From the NCBI GenBank assembly GCA_030770535.1, contig JASVEC010000011.1, positions 310,001 through 374,000 of the forward strand: a stretch of 64,000 bases of DNA, read 5' to 3'. The translations under genes were made by a program, and so were the position numbers. This DNA comes from Batkoa obscura. Taxonomy: Eukaryota; Entomophthoromycota; Entomophthoromycetes; Entomophthorales; Batkoaceae. The notes beneath the pieces are model-generated. The model searched no databases and was not told where the DNA came from. It worked only from the letters and a program-made list of their open reading frames with translations. Shown one piece after another: positions 22,701-34,400 of the stretch. The first letter of the stretch is position 1; each line of letters starts with the position of its first letter.

Positions 22701-23146
22701 TTTAGTAATACTTGTTTCATTCAATATATTTTATATGATTAGGTTTAAGCGTCGTTTCCGTGAATGGTATAAAGGTAACAAAGTATTAACTATTTTACTA
22801 TTATATACTAATTTAACTAGATGAATGGGAACATTTTGTGTATGTTACCAAGATGATTATCCTAGGTTGGTTCTTCCAATACTTCCCATATTATATAATG
22901 GGACGTGTTATGTATGTTCATCATTATTTTCCAGCTCTTTATTTTGCTATCTTTGCCCTCCCATTTATCTTAGATCATATCACTAAGCGTTCATCTCCCC
23001 AAGTTCAATTGATTGTATTTTCTGTTGTTACTATTGCTATTACAGTAGTTTTTATTTACTTTTCACCAATGACTTTTGGTATGGATTTCCCATCCAGTGA
23101 ATTTAAATCTCGTAATTGGTTACCCACTTGGAAATTGGTCGATTAA
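19735..23146 (+). CDS. Dolichyl-phosphate-mannose protein O-mannosyltransferase (PMT2/POMT2-like) with acidic insertion
   Basis: ER-membrane enzyme (GT39) that transfers mannose from dolichol phosphate to Ser/Thr. Eight exons (19735-19902, 19953-20066, 20120-20134, 20198-20471, 20528-20636, 20696-22404, 22454-22774, 22821-23146) give 1011 aa. The first luminal loop has the catalytic WDEAHFGKFG and VHPPLGKMLVG motifs. The MIR region follows (HSHPSLYPEG, later LHSHNIPAPVSKKDYEVSGY), then C-terminal membrane segments with YYIMGRVMYVHHYFPALYFA. VHPPLGK points to the PMT2 rather than PMT4 branch. Odd: between the first MIR repeat (about residue 400) and the next (about 655) lies a Lys/Glu/Asp-rich disordered insertion. 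Removing it leaves about 756 aa, the usual PMT length. Exon 3 has only 15 nt. Confidence 0.95.
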
Positions 23147-23275
23147 ATGCATGTGAAAGTGGTTAATAAAGATTGATGCTTAACTATAATTATTTTGTAT
23201 TCCTTTTCACTTTGAAATTTATTATTTAAAAAATATAGTTTAAAGTTTTATATTAATGTTTCATTTTATAGATTT

Positions 23276-23370
23276 GGAGATGCCTTTTTCGTTTAAAACT
23301 CACTAATATTTTTTTGCTCAATAACATTCAAAAAATTGAAGAGTGATGAAACCGAAAAACATTCTCCTCC
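23276..23370 (-). mobile_element. MITE, diverged reverse copy
   Basis: Reads GGAGATGCCTTTTTCG at the left and AAAAACATTCTCC at the right. Its reverse complement follows the family consensus (GGTTTCAT, then a GTTATTGAGCAAA core) with many substitutions. It lies just 3' of the tRNA-Cys gene. Confidence 0.65.
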
Positions 23371-23404
23371 AATTGAGGAATATTGGGAGGGGACTCGTTA
23401 TAAA

Positions 23405-23476
23405 AGGGCGCACCCGGATTTGAACCAGGGACCTATCGATCTGCAGTCGATTGCTCTACCACTGAGCTATACGCCC
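23405..23476 (-). tRNA. tRNA-Cys (GCA)
   Basis: A full cloverleaf of 72 nt without intron. The acceptor stem GGGCGTA pairs with TGCGCCC (one G-T). The D arm is GCTCAGTGGTAGAGC, and the anticodon arm ATCGA-CTGCAGA-TCGAT places GCA as anticodon. The T arm is CCTGG-TTCAAAT-CCGGG. Internal A box (TAGCTCAGTGG) and B box (GGTTCAAATCC) are intact. The discriminator base is T (normally U in tRNA-Cys), followed by TTT, giving a minimal four-T pol III stop. Flanked at about 35 and 400 bp by two MITEs. Confidence 0.97.
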
Positions 23477-24689
23477 TTGTTAGTGAACGCACAATTAATT
23501 ATATAATTTGTTAAAAACACCAGCGTTATATGAGTTTTTAAAAAGTGCTTGTTTATAATATTATTATTCTCCCAAGTTACTGCTAAAAGAAACTGAATCA
23601 AGGATGAAAAGGATGACAATGAAGCTCATTTAAAAGGAAAAGAAAATTTATAGAGAGATGTTGATATGGCTTTAATTAGATCCATTTCCCACAAATTCTT
23701 TCCTTGCTTTTGCTGGATTTAGTTAAACATATGAAAGGGAGAGCTTAATCAGGTAAGCATTTCGTCCATAAAGATGAATACTGAAAAGAGCTAAACTTCA
23801 CAGTTATCAATATTACTTTTAACTTTAATAATAAAAGGACTTTTTTAGTATATACAGTTTTAATAAATTTATATGGGGATGTTTTTTTTGGTTTCATTAT
23901 TTTTTCCATTTTTTAAGCGCTATTTGAGCGGAAAGATTGTTAGTAAAATTCTTAAACAAAAAAATACATCCCCATATCTTAGTTTGAATTGTATTTCATT
24001 TTGTAGATTAAAATTTATCAAAACAATACTATATTAAACATTATTATCAAGCTTAGTTTCGTTTCTATTTGATAATAACATTTGTATTATTTATCATATT
24101 AGTACAAAAATAACTTTGGCATAATTTCTATATTAAGTATTTTATTTATTTTTATGTTTTTAATTCTTTAAAATTAAACACATTATTTATTTTCAAAAAG
24201 TTCAATATTTGTAGACATTTTTAATAATCCTGAATAAGTGCAGAACTCATTGTTATTATTTTTGTTTTTTATAAAAAGTTAATTTATTGATACAAGTAAT
24301 GTATTAACTTCTCAATATTTAATTTAAAAATTGAAAGCTACCAATACATCAAATGCTTAGATATAACTTTAAGTTTAACTAAAAGGGTTATTATTGTTGA
24401 GTATAGCGCTTAATCTGCCAATATTTTATCTTAAAAATATTTAATATTAAACAAACAATATGAAAGTTTATTATCATAATAATCTATAGTATAAGTTAAT
24501 AGATATATTGAAAATTTGTTATCACAATTAAAATGTGGAATTGAGTGCAAAAATCAAATTTACCATATTAGGTTACTAAACCAAAAATTAACATTTGGTT
24601 TAACATTTTTTGCTTACGCTCTAGTTTAGCAAGTTAATAAAAACCATAAGTCAAAGATCAATTTCATTTTTTCTTTCTTTTTAAAAAAA
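23477..24689. other. Intergenic region with a MITE
   Basis: About 1.2 kb between tRNA-Cys and TFB3. Contains the best-preserved MITE (23875-23973). Otherwise AT-rich with no supportable gene. Confidence 0.6.
23875..23973 (+). mobile_element. MITE, best-preserved copy
   Basis: 99 bp with terminal inverted repeats GGGGATGTTTTTTTTGG and (reverse complement of the right end) GGGGATGTATTTTTTTG. The interior carries TTTTTTAAGCGCTATTTGAG. Flanked by ATAT on both sides. No coding capacity; a non-autonomous DNA element whose transposase source is not in this window. Confidence 0.9.
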
Positions 24690-25876
24690 ATGTCCCAACT
24701 GATTGATGAAAGCGTAGCAAAACTAGCAGTAATATCGGATTTAAACGATGTATGCCCTAACTGTAAAAGTGATCGATATCTGAATCCAAATATGGTACTT
24801 GTTGTTAGTGACTGTTTTCATAAAATGTAATACAATTATATTAGTACTTCAAGTTTTATTCAACTTTACTAGGTGCGAGGCTTGTGTCGATAGGCTATAT
24901 GGGATAAGTTCTGGTCCTTGTCCAGTTTGTAAAACAACGTTAAGAAAAAATTCTTTTTCGTCATTGACTTTTGAGGACCTATCAGTAGAGAAAGAAGTTC
25001 GTATAAGAAAGCGGTTAGCTCAATAGTAAATTGGTCTTTGCTCATATTATAATTTAATTAATAGTTTAGCTACAATAAAAATGAGAACGATTTTGAGACA
25101 ACAAGGGAATATGACGATTATCTTGAAGAATTAGAGGATATAAGTATAGTTTTTTAAAAATTATTTTACTTTGCTAATAGTTCAGTATATAACCTATTTA
25201 ACAATATTGACATTGAAGAAACCGAAAAAAGAATCAAAGAATATCGAGAGGCAAATGCTGAGCAAATTAAATATAACCATAAACTAAAGGTCCGATTTCT
25301 TTGTTTCATCCCCTTTATAAATTAACTTTATTTTAGGCCGATCAAGATAAACAATTTAAAAAGGAGCAGGCAGATGAAAGGGAAAGAAAGTTAAAGGATA
25401 AAGATGCTTATTTAAAAAAGATTAATAAGGAGGAAGAACAAAAGCTGCTTGACAAAGAAGAACTTATCAATGACCTTACTATTTCTGCAGAATCTGCCGA
25501 TAAGATTGTAAAACGATTTGAAGAATTGGCGTCAAAGAAACAAAAGATAGGATATGATACTGTTGTAACCAATAAAGATAAAAAAGAACAGGTGACATCT
25601 TATAGAGAATTCCTCAAACTTCAACAGGGGAACAAACAGAAGAAAGGATTGTTTAATCCTATTGTTAAATATCATTTGTTAGATAAAGATCAACCCAAAT
25701 TTAAGAAAAGATATAGAGAAATCCGTTGGAAGCCAAATCCTGAATTTATTATTAGAGCTAAAGCTGGTGGTTATAAATTAAGAACGCTTCAAAAAAAATC
25801 GGTCAAATCACTTTATTTAGGTACTGCTGAGCCAGTAGATCTAGAAGATAAAGACTCCGGTGATGGTTCAGCATAA
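24690..25876 (+). CDS. TFB3: TFIIH/CAK assembly factor TFB3 (MAT1)
   Basis: RING-finger subunit of the CDK-activating kinase module of TFIIH, acting in transcription initiation and repair. Five exons (24690-24826, 24873-25025, 25070-25143, 25186-25289, 25337-25876) give 335 aa. The N-terminal C3HC4 RING runs CPNCKSDRYLNP, DCFHKMCEACVDRLY, CPVCKTTLRKNSF. Then come the MAT1-typical YDDYLEELEDIIYNLFN, IDIEETE and a Lys/Glu-rich coiled coil. The C-terminal LFNPIVKYH and KAGGYKLRTL parts lie in the kinase-binding region. Exon junctions fall inside the RING and all phases agree. Confidence 0.95.
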
Positions 25877-26561
25877 GTTTAAAGCTTAATTCTCTTGTTT
25901 GAGTAGCTTATAATTTAAGTAACAAACATCAACTAATTTTTATTTATATTATTAAATTATCAAAAAAAGGCGACTTTTAATCCCTTTTTCGTGTAAAACA
26001 TTATGTTTACTCTACACTAAATAAAATATTATAAATATTTATACAATATTTATCAAATAATTCACATATTTTTGTAATCTTATTCGTTTTATTAAATGAT
26101 GAGTCATTTTTTAGCTTTCCCCAATGAATAATAGCGTTGGGTATTTAAAATTTTAATAGTAATATAGTAACTATTTATACATATTTTATGTTGGTTCAAA
26201 ATAATCAAAACATTCGGTTTTTATGATTTTTGTGGTTACTTTATTTTGATTTATCACTCAATTCTAAAGAATAAATCTTTAGTATCAAAAACTATCTAAG
26301 ATTGATGATGCTATAAAAAATCCCATAATGCAGGATTAGAGCCACTATTTGCTCCAGCAAATTATGGCTTACACAATTTTAAAAACAGTAAATGATTGGC
26401 TATTCGGAATCTAGCTCAAGATTAGATATTGGTGATTGAGAGATAATTGCCATAATCACAAATCAATAAAACGAAAGATTCAAATATCTCTTTTAGAATT
26501 ATTTGGTAAAAAAGATATAAAGCTAAATTAAACAATCTAATCAAAATATTAGTCATTAAAG
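25877..26561. other. Intergenic region
   Basis: About 685 bp between TFB3 and COX5. AT-rich. I see no gene; a short TCCCTTTTTCGTGTAAAAC stretch near 25979 weakly recalls one end of the diverged MITE at 23276 but is too short to call. Confidence 0.4.
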
Positions 26562-27153
26562 ATGTCTCGTGCATTTACAAGTTTACGTAATTTAAGAACT
26601 GCTAGCTTAGCTCGTTCATTCACCACTTCCAAAATAATGAAAAATAACGCTATCCCAGCCAGCGTTCTTAACTCAATTGAAGACTCTTGGAAGGGACTTT
26701 CAGTACAACAACAAGAAGAGCTCACTGCCAAAATTGAATTATTAGAAAAGCAAGACTGGTCTAAACTTTCAGTTGAAGAAAAGCGTGCTTGTAAATTATA
26801 TTATTAAATTTCAACTTAAATAATGTTAAAAGCTTAATTTAGCTTATTATGTTGCTTTCGGTCCGCATGGTCCTCGTGAACCAGCTCCAAAAGTTGGCTT
26901 CAATGTCTTTCTTGGAACCATTGCTATTGTAGTTGCTGGAAGTTTATCTTTCGTTGGAATCCGTGCTCTTGGTAAGTAAATTTTTTATCTTTAAGACAAA
27001 ATTTTAATATTTTTAGGTAACCCACAACCACACACTATGACTAAAGAATGGCAAGAAGCCACTAATGAATATATGAAAGAACAAAAGGCCAATCCTATCT
27101 CTGGTTATACCTCTGAAGGTTATAAAGGTAACGGGTGGGTCGATTCCAAATAA
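26562..27153 (+). CDS. Cytochrome c oxidase subunit IV (fungal COX5)
   Basis: Nuclear-encoded subunit of respiratory complex IV. Three exons (26562-26790, 26843-26971, 27017-27153) give 164 aa. The N-terminus has an amphipathic Arg/Ser-rich mitochondrial presequence without acidic residues. The matrix part has the WKGLSVQQQEEL and YYVAFGPHGPREP blocks, the latter nearly invariant in fungal COX5. One membrane helix lies in exon 2 (about LGTIAIVVAGSLSFVGIRAL), then an intermembrane-space tail with TKEWQEATNEYMKEQKANPI. Its presence shows the organism has aerobic mitochondria, which excludes hydrogenosomal Neocallimastigomycota. Confidence 0.94.
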
Positions 27154-28501
27154 AATGGTTTAATTGAATACTAATATTAAAATGACCGACTATATTCAAT
27201 ATTTAACTTTTGATATTAGATTTAGGTTATTATTTATATAATTAAGTTTCCATTTATATTTAATTATAGCATATTCAGCAATATATGAATTATTATTAGC
27301 CTATTTTATGGATATTTATATGCCAAATTTTATAAAATAAAGCATAAGTTTATTAGGATCTATTTATTTTAATTATTTGTTAATTTGGTTTTATAACTAT
27401 TGTCTAAAGTTATTTTTTTGTGCTTTTTAGGTATTGAAATAGAAAAATTGCTCAGTGATAATGGGTAAAAAAATCAAATATTTTATTAAATAAAGTGTAT
27501 AGAATCAACGTTTACCAATCATTATTGTTATCTTTGTTAAGTTTTACAAGTTGCTTACTTTTTCTATATAAATACTAAACACTGTATATATTCATAAACG
27601 CTAAAATTTTATAAATTTATAAAAATAGCTGATGCTATATTATGCTCGCTATTAAAAATATTATGAAAGCATTTTTTGATACATGTATGCTATTTAAGGA
27701 AGGTAATATTCAATGCAATTTATTGTTTTTATTTAATCAAAGTATGTCAAATTGGCAATGTTTTTTATAAAAAGTAAACAAAATCGTAAAAAGTGTCATA
27801 TAAATTAGTATTATAATACAATTGTTTCTAGGATTAAGTAGTGTTTATTGGAAAGTTCTGTCTAGTATCAAAAGAAACATTGTATATGATTTTGATATTA
27901 AACATTAAACTTTATATTGATAATGATAAAGTTTAAAACATTAGCATTTAATGCTTAAAATGTTTGCTATGATAAAATTATAAGCCACTTTAGTAATAAC
28001 GCATTTAGTGTGAATTTGTACCTATAATTTTATTGAAATAAATATCATATAACAACTGCTTTTTGTCTTATATAATTGCTTTAATAGTTGAAGCGTCATA
28101 ATAGACGATCTTTTAAAGTTGCAATACTAATATTTACATCACTTATTATACACATAGTCACACAATGCATCATTCATTTATATATAAATTGAATTTATTG
28201 CCCAAAACCTAAAGTATAAAGTATTGTAAAATATGCTTAGCAAACGCGTCAAAATTATAAAGTCAAAAAAATAGTCACTTCACTTTAAGTTTTGATTCTA
28301 TTAAGTTCAACTTAATAACAGCGAGTAACCAAGTAAGTATCTAAAGAGTAATAATAACTGTTTGAGCTAAAGGTAATAAAAAAAGCTATAATAATTTAAA
28401 TCAAATATTAGCTTGAACAAAATAACACTTATTATTCACCTCATTAATATATTTTTATTAGTTTATAACCACTTAAACTTAAGCTCTATAAATATTCAAA
28501 G
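27154..28501. other. Intergenic region upstream of the GID7/WDR26 gene
   Basis: About 1.35 kb, AT-rich. It must contain the promoter and probably a missing first coding exon of the next gene. GTAAGT at 28332 and GTAATA at 28372 are possible donors, but I could not identify a convincing ATG-bearing exon. Confidence 0.4.
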
Positions 28502-30927
28502 CTGAGGAATTATTCACAACAAGATAATACGGATCCGTCGAATAGGCGCGGTCAGGAAGATATAATTTCGTCATCTGAATCTTCTCACTCTCCAGTTGAT
28601 CGCCCTAATCAGTCGGATTCATATTTAAATCGGGGTCAATATCAAATTACAAGGTTTATTAGAGATTCTTTAGAAAGATCAGAAGTTGGAAATTTTAATC
28701 GTTCTAGGTTAATTAATAATCAATTAATAAGAGATAATCCACCAAATACAAGCGCGTCACTACCAACTGATATAAGTTTTCCTGATAGAAAGAGATTAAG
28801 AGAAATTATCGAAATGGAAGAAAAAGCATCAAATGGAATCCAAAATGGAAAAGCAAATGAAAATGGAATAGATGGAGAGGATAAAAATAAGTCTGAAGAG
28901 CAAGGATTGGTTCATTTTGATAACAATCAAATAGTAAGATTGATTAACCAATATCTCACAAACGCTGGCCTTTTGTAATTACATTTCTATTTTAATGTTT
29001 TGTATTAATATTTTTATAGAGAATCAGCTGAAAAGTTAGAACAAGAAACTGGTATCGCATTAGAGTCAGATGTGATAGCGCAAATAAGAAACTGTGTTTT
29101 AAATGGACAATGGGACGAAGCGGAAAATTTGATCGTAGAGGTTGAAGTTGACGATGTTCAAGCTATTATAGTATGTTATTAGTTGCTATTTCTTTGTATT
29201 GTCATTTATTTTTTAGTTTTATATTAGGCAGCAAAAGTTTTTAGAACTTTTAGAGAAAAGAGAATACACAGATGCAGTACATATATTGCAGCATGAACTT
29301 GCACCATTAGAAATAAATATCGATCGACTCCATCTTTTAGCAAGGTATTTATATTAATTAGTAAAACGAGCTTAACTAATTAATTAGCCTTCTCTTTTGT
29401 AAAAATATCTCAAAAATTAAAAGTAAAGCCGATTGGGATGGGAGCGAAGGGCAATCTAGATATTTACTTCTTGAAGACATTCAACGTAATATTATTCAAA
29501 TAACACACTGTTTTTATTAAAACTCTTCTAGAATATATTCCTGCGTCAGTGATGATCCCAAGGGATCGTTTAATGACTCTTTTAAACCAAGCAGTAAGAT
29601 ATCAAAGACGAAGTTGTTTTTATCATAATGATCCTGAGCCAAGTGATTCTTTGTTTAGTGATCATCGTTGTGGAAGGTAGCTTTTACTTTTATCATTATG
29701 AGATAAAATATTAAACATTAAAAGCGAAAAATTCCCATTGCAAGAGACGATGGTTATAAATGATCACGATGATGAGATTTGGCATATCGAGTTTTCTAAT
29801 AATGGAAAGTATCTAGCTTCGGCGTCGAAAGATAGCTATGCTAATATTTGGAGTTTAGAGGTAATTTCGAAAATATGAAATCAATTCTACTAAATATTAA
29901 AAGGAAAGTAAAACGATTCATACTCTACAAGGACATAAAGGTTCCGTTTCTTTAATTTGTTGGTCATTTGATGACAAATATATTTTAACATGTGGAAGTG
30001 ATTTTAAGGCAATGGTTTGGGAAGCCAGGGTAATTATTATTGTTTTGTTTTTATTTTTTACTGATACAATCATTTAGTCTGGAAGATTACTAAAAGTTAT
30101 TGATAAACATAAAAAAATAATTTCAGCATGTGTTTGGGTTCCTAATTCGCACTCCTTTATAACTTCAAGTGGTGATAAAAAAACTTATTTATGGGTTTGG
30201 ATTTATTTCAGTAAAATATTACATTATTAATTTTCTATTAGGACGTCAATGGTACTATACAATATACTTGGGACGATTTGATTGTTACGAATATTTTGCT
30301 AACTAAAGATGGCTCAAAAATGGTTGTAACATCTAACAACCAAATTAAAATTTTTGATTTTTCAACTAAAAAAGTTATAAAGTAACCAATAATAACTATT
30401 TTAAATCACTTAATAATTATTAGAGTAATTGATGAAGATGCTATCTCCATTTCACTTTCAAATGATGAAGAATTTATTTTATTTAGTCGCAAAGATTCTG
30501 GGGTAAATTGATATCAACTTATTTAAAATAATGTGATATATTTTTATTAGCTTTTAAATCTCTGGAGTTTAGATCAAAATAAAATAATTCAAAGATATAC
30601 TGGGCATGCTCAAACCAGATATGTTATTCGATCCTGTTTTGGTGGAGCAAAGGGAGATTATGTTCTTTCTGGAAGTGAAGGTTGATTTAAATAGTTTATT
30701 TTTATACTTGATTTAATATAAACTAGATAATAATATTTATGTATGGACCGTTAATGAAGAAGAAGCAGCTCACGTTTTAAAGGGTCACTCAAAAATGGTT
30801 AATGTGGTATGCTGGAATAAAGCTCATGGAAATATGTTTGCTTCTGCTAGTGATGATGCTACTATAAGAATGTAAGTTATATTTAAATTTGTAATGATAA
30901 ATATTTATCATTTTTAGATGGACTTAA
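28502..30927 (+). CDS. CTLH/GID ubiquitin-ligase WD40 subunit (GID7/WDR26-like), 5' end uncertain
   Basis: Scaffold/substrate-recruiting subunit of the GID/CTLH E3 ligase. Thirteen exons are seen: 28502-28974, 29020-29170, 29232-29344, 29388-29485, 29532-29676, 29725-29860, 29904-30029, 30078-30194, 30242-30381, 30424-30502, 30551-30680, 30727-30871, 30918-30927. A Ser/Asn-rich N-terminus precedes a LisH (VRLINQYLTNAGLLESAEKL), a CTLH block (LNGQWDEAE, later EWDG-like ADWDGSEGQ), then WD repeats (IWHIEFSNNGK, GHKGSVSLICW, GHSKMVNVVCWN). No ATG opens the first exon; it may start at the acceptor near 28501 after an unseen exon, or translation may begin at Met 28814. The last exon codes only Trp-Thr plus stop. 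One donor is GTTTGG (30195). Confidence 0.88.
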
Positions 30928-31405
30928 ATTTTAGTAAATTTTGGAAGCTTTGTATTTTACTTAAATAAAATTTTGATATTTTATTGGCATTTAAAATGAG
31001 GTTTTTATGATTGGATTATTAATTTTGTTTTAAAAACTAATGGTTATAGAAATTGAAAATGGGGTTAAGGTATTATTTATTTTTTAGAATATTCAATTTA
31101 GTTAATTTTGAAACTTAGCAAATTAAAGATTTCATCTTCAAAAGTGATATTTTAATAGTATTTGACCATCTTTATTTCATTTAGAAGTTATAATTAATCT
31201 ATCAACTATTGTTTTACCATTATTAACACATTTCAACATTTTTATTGAGTTGTTTATATTTGAAACTTTAATTCTTTTTTTAGTAAATAAAGCTTATAAG
31301 ACCAACGCCATACAAGTAAAAATTCAAACTCAAGGTATGACTTTTATAATTAAAATATTCAATAAAATGCTTGGGTATTTTTACTTTAATAAAAGCTCCT
31401 AAAAA
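30928..31405. other. Convergent intergenic region
   Basis: About 480 bp between the 3' ends of the GID7-like gene and the first TPR/MLP gene. AT-rich, no gene seen. Confidence 0.5.
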
Positions 31406-34400
31406 CTAAGTGTTTGCTGGTTCATCCTCCAATAACTCATCTAAATCCAAATTTCCAGGTATAGGGGAAAGCCCTACATCTTCAGAGTCACTTTCACTAA
31501 TTGGTGCATTGGTATTCTCAATGTCGCTATTAATGATTTCAGTAGAGTCCTCTAGTTTCGTTCGATCATCATTGTTTAGCTCAATATCCTCCTTTGTTTT
31601 TTTGTTAGTACGTGGGAAAATTTCAGGAACATTGTTATCATCAGCGGATGGTGATTTTCTTTTATCTCCAATTTGGTTATGATCACTTTGGGTTATTTCA
31701 ATATCAGGGATTTGCTCCATTTTTTGCCTAGAGCTATTAAAGATTGGACTAAGCACAAAAGTATTATTACTAGTTGGTAAATCCGAAATTTGGGCTGGGG
31801 TTGATTCACCTCTTTGAATTGGTATACTTGTTAAATATTGGTGTTGACTTGGTTGTGACTTTGACTCATGATGTTTTTCTAAATCAACAGACTCTTGAGG
31901 AAGGATAGGAGGGTTAATATCCTTAGTTTTATCGTTCAAAGTATCCAATTTCAACGTTTTAATTTCGGATTTTAACTGTAAATTTTCTTGCTCATACCTA
32001 TTGATTTGGTTTTTATAATCATTGTAAGTTACCTTATTTTGCTCTTTTAAGTTTTCTAATATTTGTTCCTTTCCTTTCATAATGGTATTCAGTTCCACGA
32101 TCTTAGCATCAAGGGCTGCCTTTAGATCATTTATCTCTCTTAATAACTTTTCTTTATCCGATTGGAGGTTGTTGAATCTATTTTTCATATTTTCAAGTTC
32201 AACTTTTACATTTGAAAGCTCCTCTTTAAGTGACGAATTTTCCTTTACTACTTTATCATTGGACGCGTTTGAACTTTCTAAATTACTACTATCTTTTTTA
32301 TACTTGTTGAAAAGTTTTATCAGATACGCTATTTTACCAGGTATTGATTCCTTCCCACCTTTGGTAATATTTAGGAGGCGCATTACATCAGTAAAAATTT
32401 TATTATCAATTTCGTTTCCAGTCTTTTCTTTGTCAATGGCATCATAGGCAGAAACTTGTGATTCCAGGTCTTTAATTTTAGCTTCCAATAAAAGTATAGT
32501 ATCTTTTGATGACTCAATAGCTTGTCCATTCATTTCTAATTCTTTGAGTTTGGCTTCAGATCCACTTTTTTCTTTCCTGAGTTGCTCCAAATCGTCTTTA
32601 AGTTTTTTAATTTCAACTGATTTGGCCTGGTTCAACTTATCTTGTTGACTCCTATGCATCTGTGCATCGCGAATTCTAGCTTGTTTTAGACTATTGACCG
32701 TATTTTTGAGCAAGGTCATTTCAGGATCAACGGGATTAGCAAGATCAGTAGATTGAGGCTGTTGATTATTAGAATCTTCAAGTTCCTCTTGTTTAGTGAT
32801 CGCTTGACCTAGTTGCTTTTTTTGTTGTCTAAGCCTCGTCAAGATAGTTGTATATTTTGTTATCGTTTTGCTTTGGCTTTCCACTTTATTTTCAAAATCA
32901 GCAATTTCGCTATTCTTTAAATCTAGGGTAGCTTTAGATTCTTCAAGCTGCTTCTTAAGATCATTCAATCCTTTTAAAGACTCTTCTGCATCATTTAATG
33001 CCTTATTTGTAACCCCTAGTTTTTCTTTGAGTCTTTCATGTTCTGATGGATCGACCCTCTTTAAAAAGTTAAAATAAAAAGTTACAAAAATAGCTATCAA
33101 CAAATACCTCACTGTTAAGAATTTGCTGAGCACGATTAATCCAACGCTCATTATCTTGCTCGAGGTTCTTAATCCTTTCATTTTTGTTTTCCAATGATTG
33201 TTTGATCTTTTGGAGTTCAACTATAATTAAATTAAACAAATTGATAAAGATCAATAAAATTTTAATTTTGAATACCTGAAATAGCAGAACAACGATTTTT
33301 ACACTCTTGAAGTTTCAAACCTAATTCCGTTTTGTCATTCAACAATTTTTGGTTTTCAAGCTTTAAATGTACTTCTTTTTCATTCAATTGATTGAGTTGC
33401 TTAATCTTATCATCTAGTTGTTGACTAATAGACAAAAACCTTGAGGGGTCTTGGCCTTTGTTATTATCCTATATTTTAGTTAGTATTTGGTATGATGTAT
33501 ATAAGTTAAATTACATTATTAATTAATGCTCGTGTTAACTCTAAATCTCTTAAAGCATTAGATTTTTCTATTTTAATACGATTAATTTCGGCCTCAAGAG
33601 ATTCATTTTTGGCAAGAGCAAACTCTTTTTCTCTCCTTAGATGATGTATGATGTCATAATTTAATTGATCAGCATCAGGTGTTTCTGCATCTGCAGCTAC
33701 TGCAAAACTAGTAGGTGAATGTGCGCTTTTTATAGTTAAATTTGATTTTTCACGTTGTTTCAAAAGCGATTCGTTTATATTGATTAATACATTATAGCTA
33801 GAATTGAATTAGTATGTATTTACAAAAATCCAAGTCTCTTACTTTAAAGTTACTTCCCGAAGTTTTTTATGTAGATCATCTTGCTCTTTCTTAAAACTGT
33901 CAATAAATTCTTGATGTTTACTATCCTTTATCTCAAGTTGTGACTAAATAAAAATTAGAACAAAATAAATAACATATTTAGATTCTACCTTGGCGTCTGA
34001 TATTCCTTTTATTAGATCCTCGTTTTTCTCTTTAAGCGACAATATTGAGTTAATTTCTTGACTATGTTTTAATCTTTCCTCTTCAATTTTTTGATTAACT
34101 AATTGGATTTCGCTCTGGTAATGATTAAAATCAGAGTCTTTCTCCCTTCGGAGGAGCTCAAGTTCCTTAATCTTTTCTTGATAATTAAGTGTACTTGATG
34201 TCAATTGGAAGTTTATTCTATTGATTTCACTGACTAAATTTTCCTCTCTTTCAAGACATTCTAAGTGTGTTTTTTTTAGTTTATTGAGCTGATCTTCTAG
34301 TTGCTGGTAACTTCTTAATTGCTGTTTAAAATTTTCATCACGATTATTTAACTCATTTTCTTGAAATAATTTATACTCCTTGAATTCAGCTGATAATTTG

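Noticed and set aside
25966-26010. CCCTTTTTCGTGTAAAACA considered as another MITE end
   Set aside because: Similarity to the 23276 copy covers less than 25 bp and no matching second end is found.
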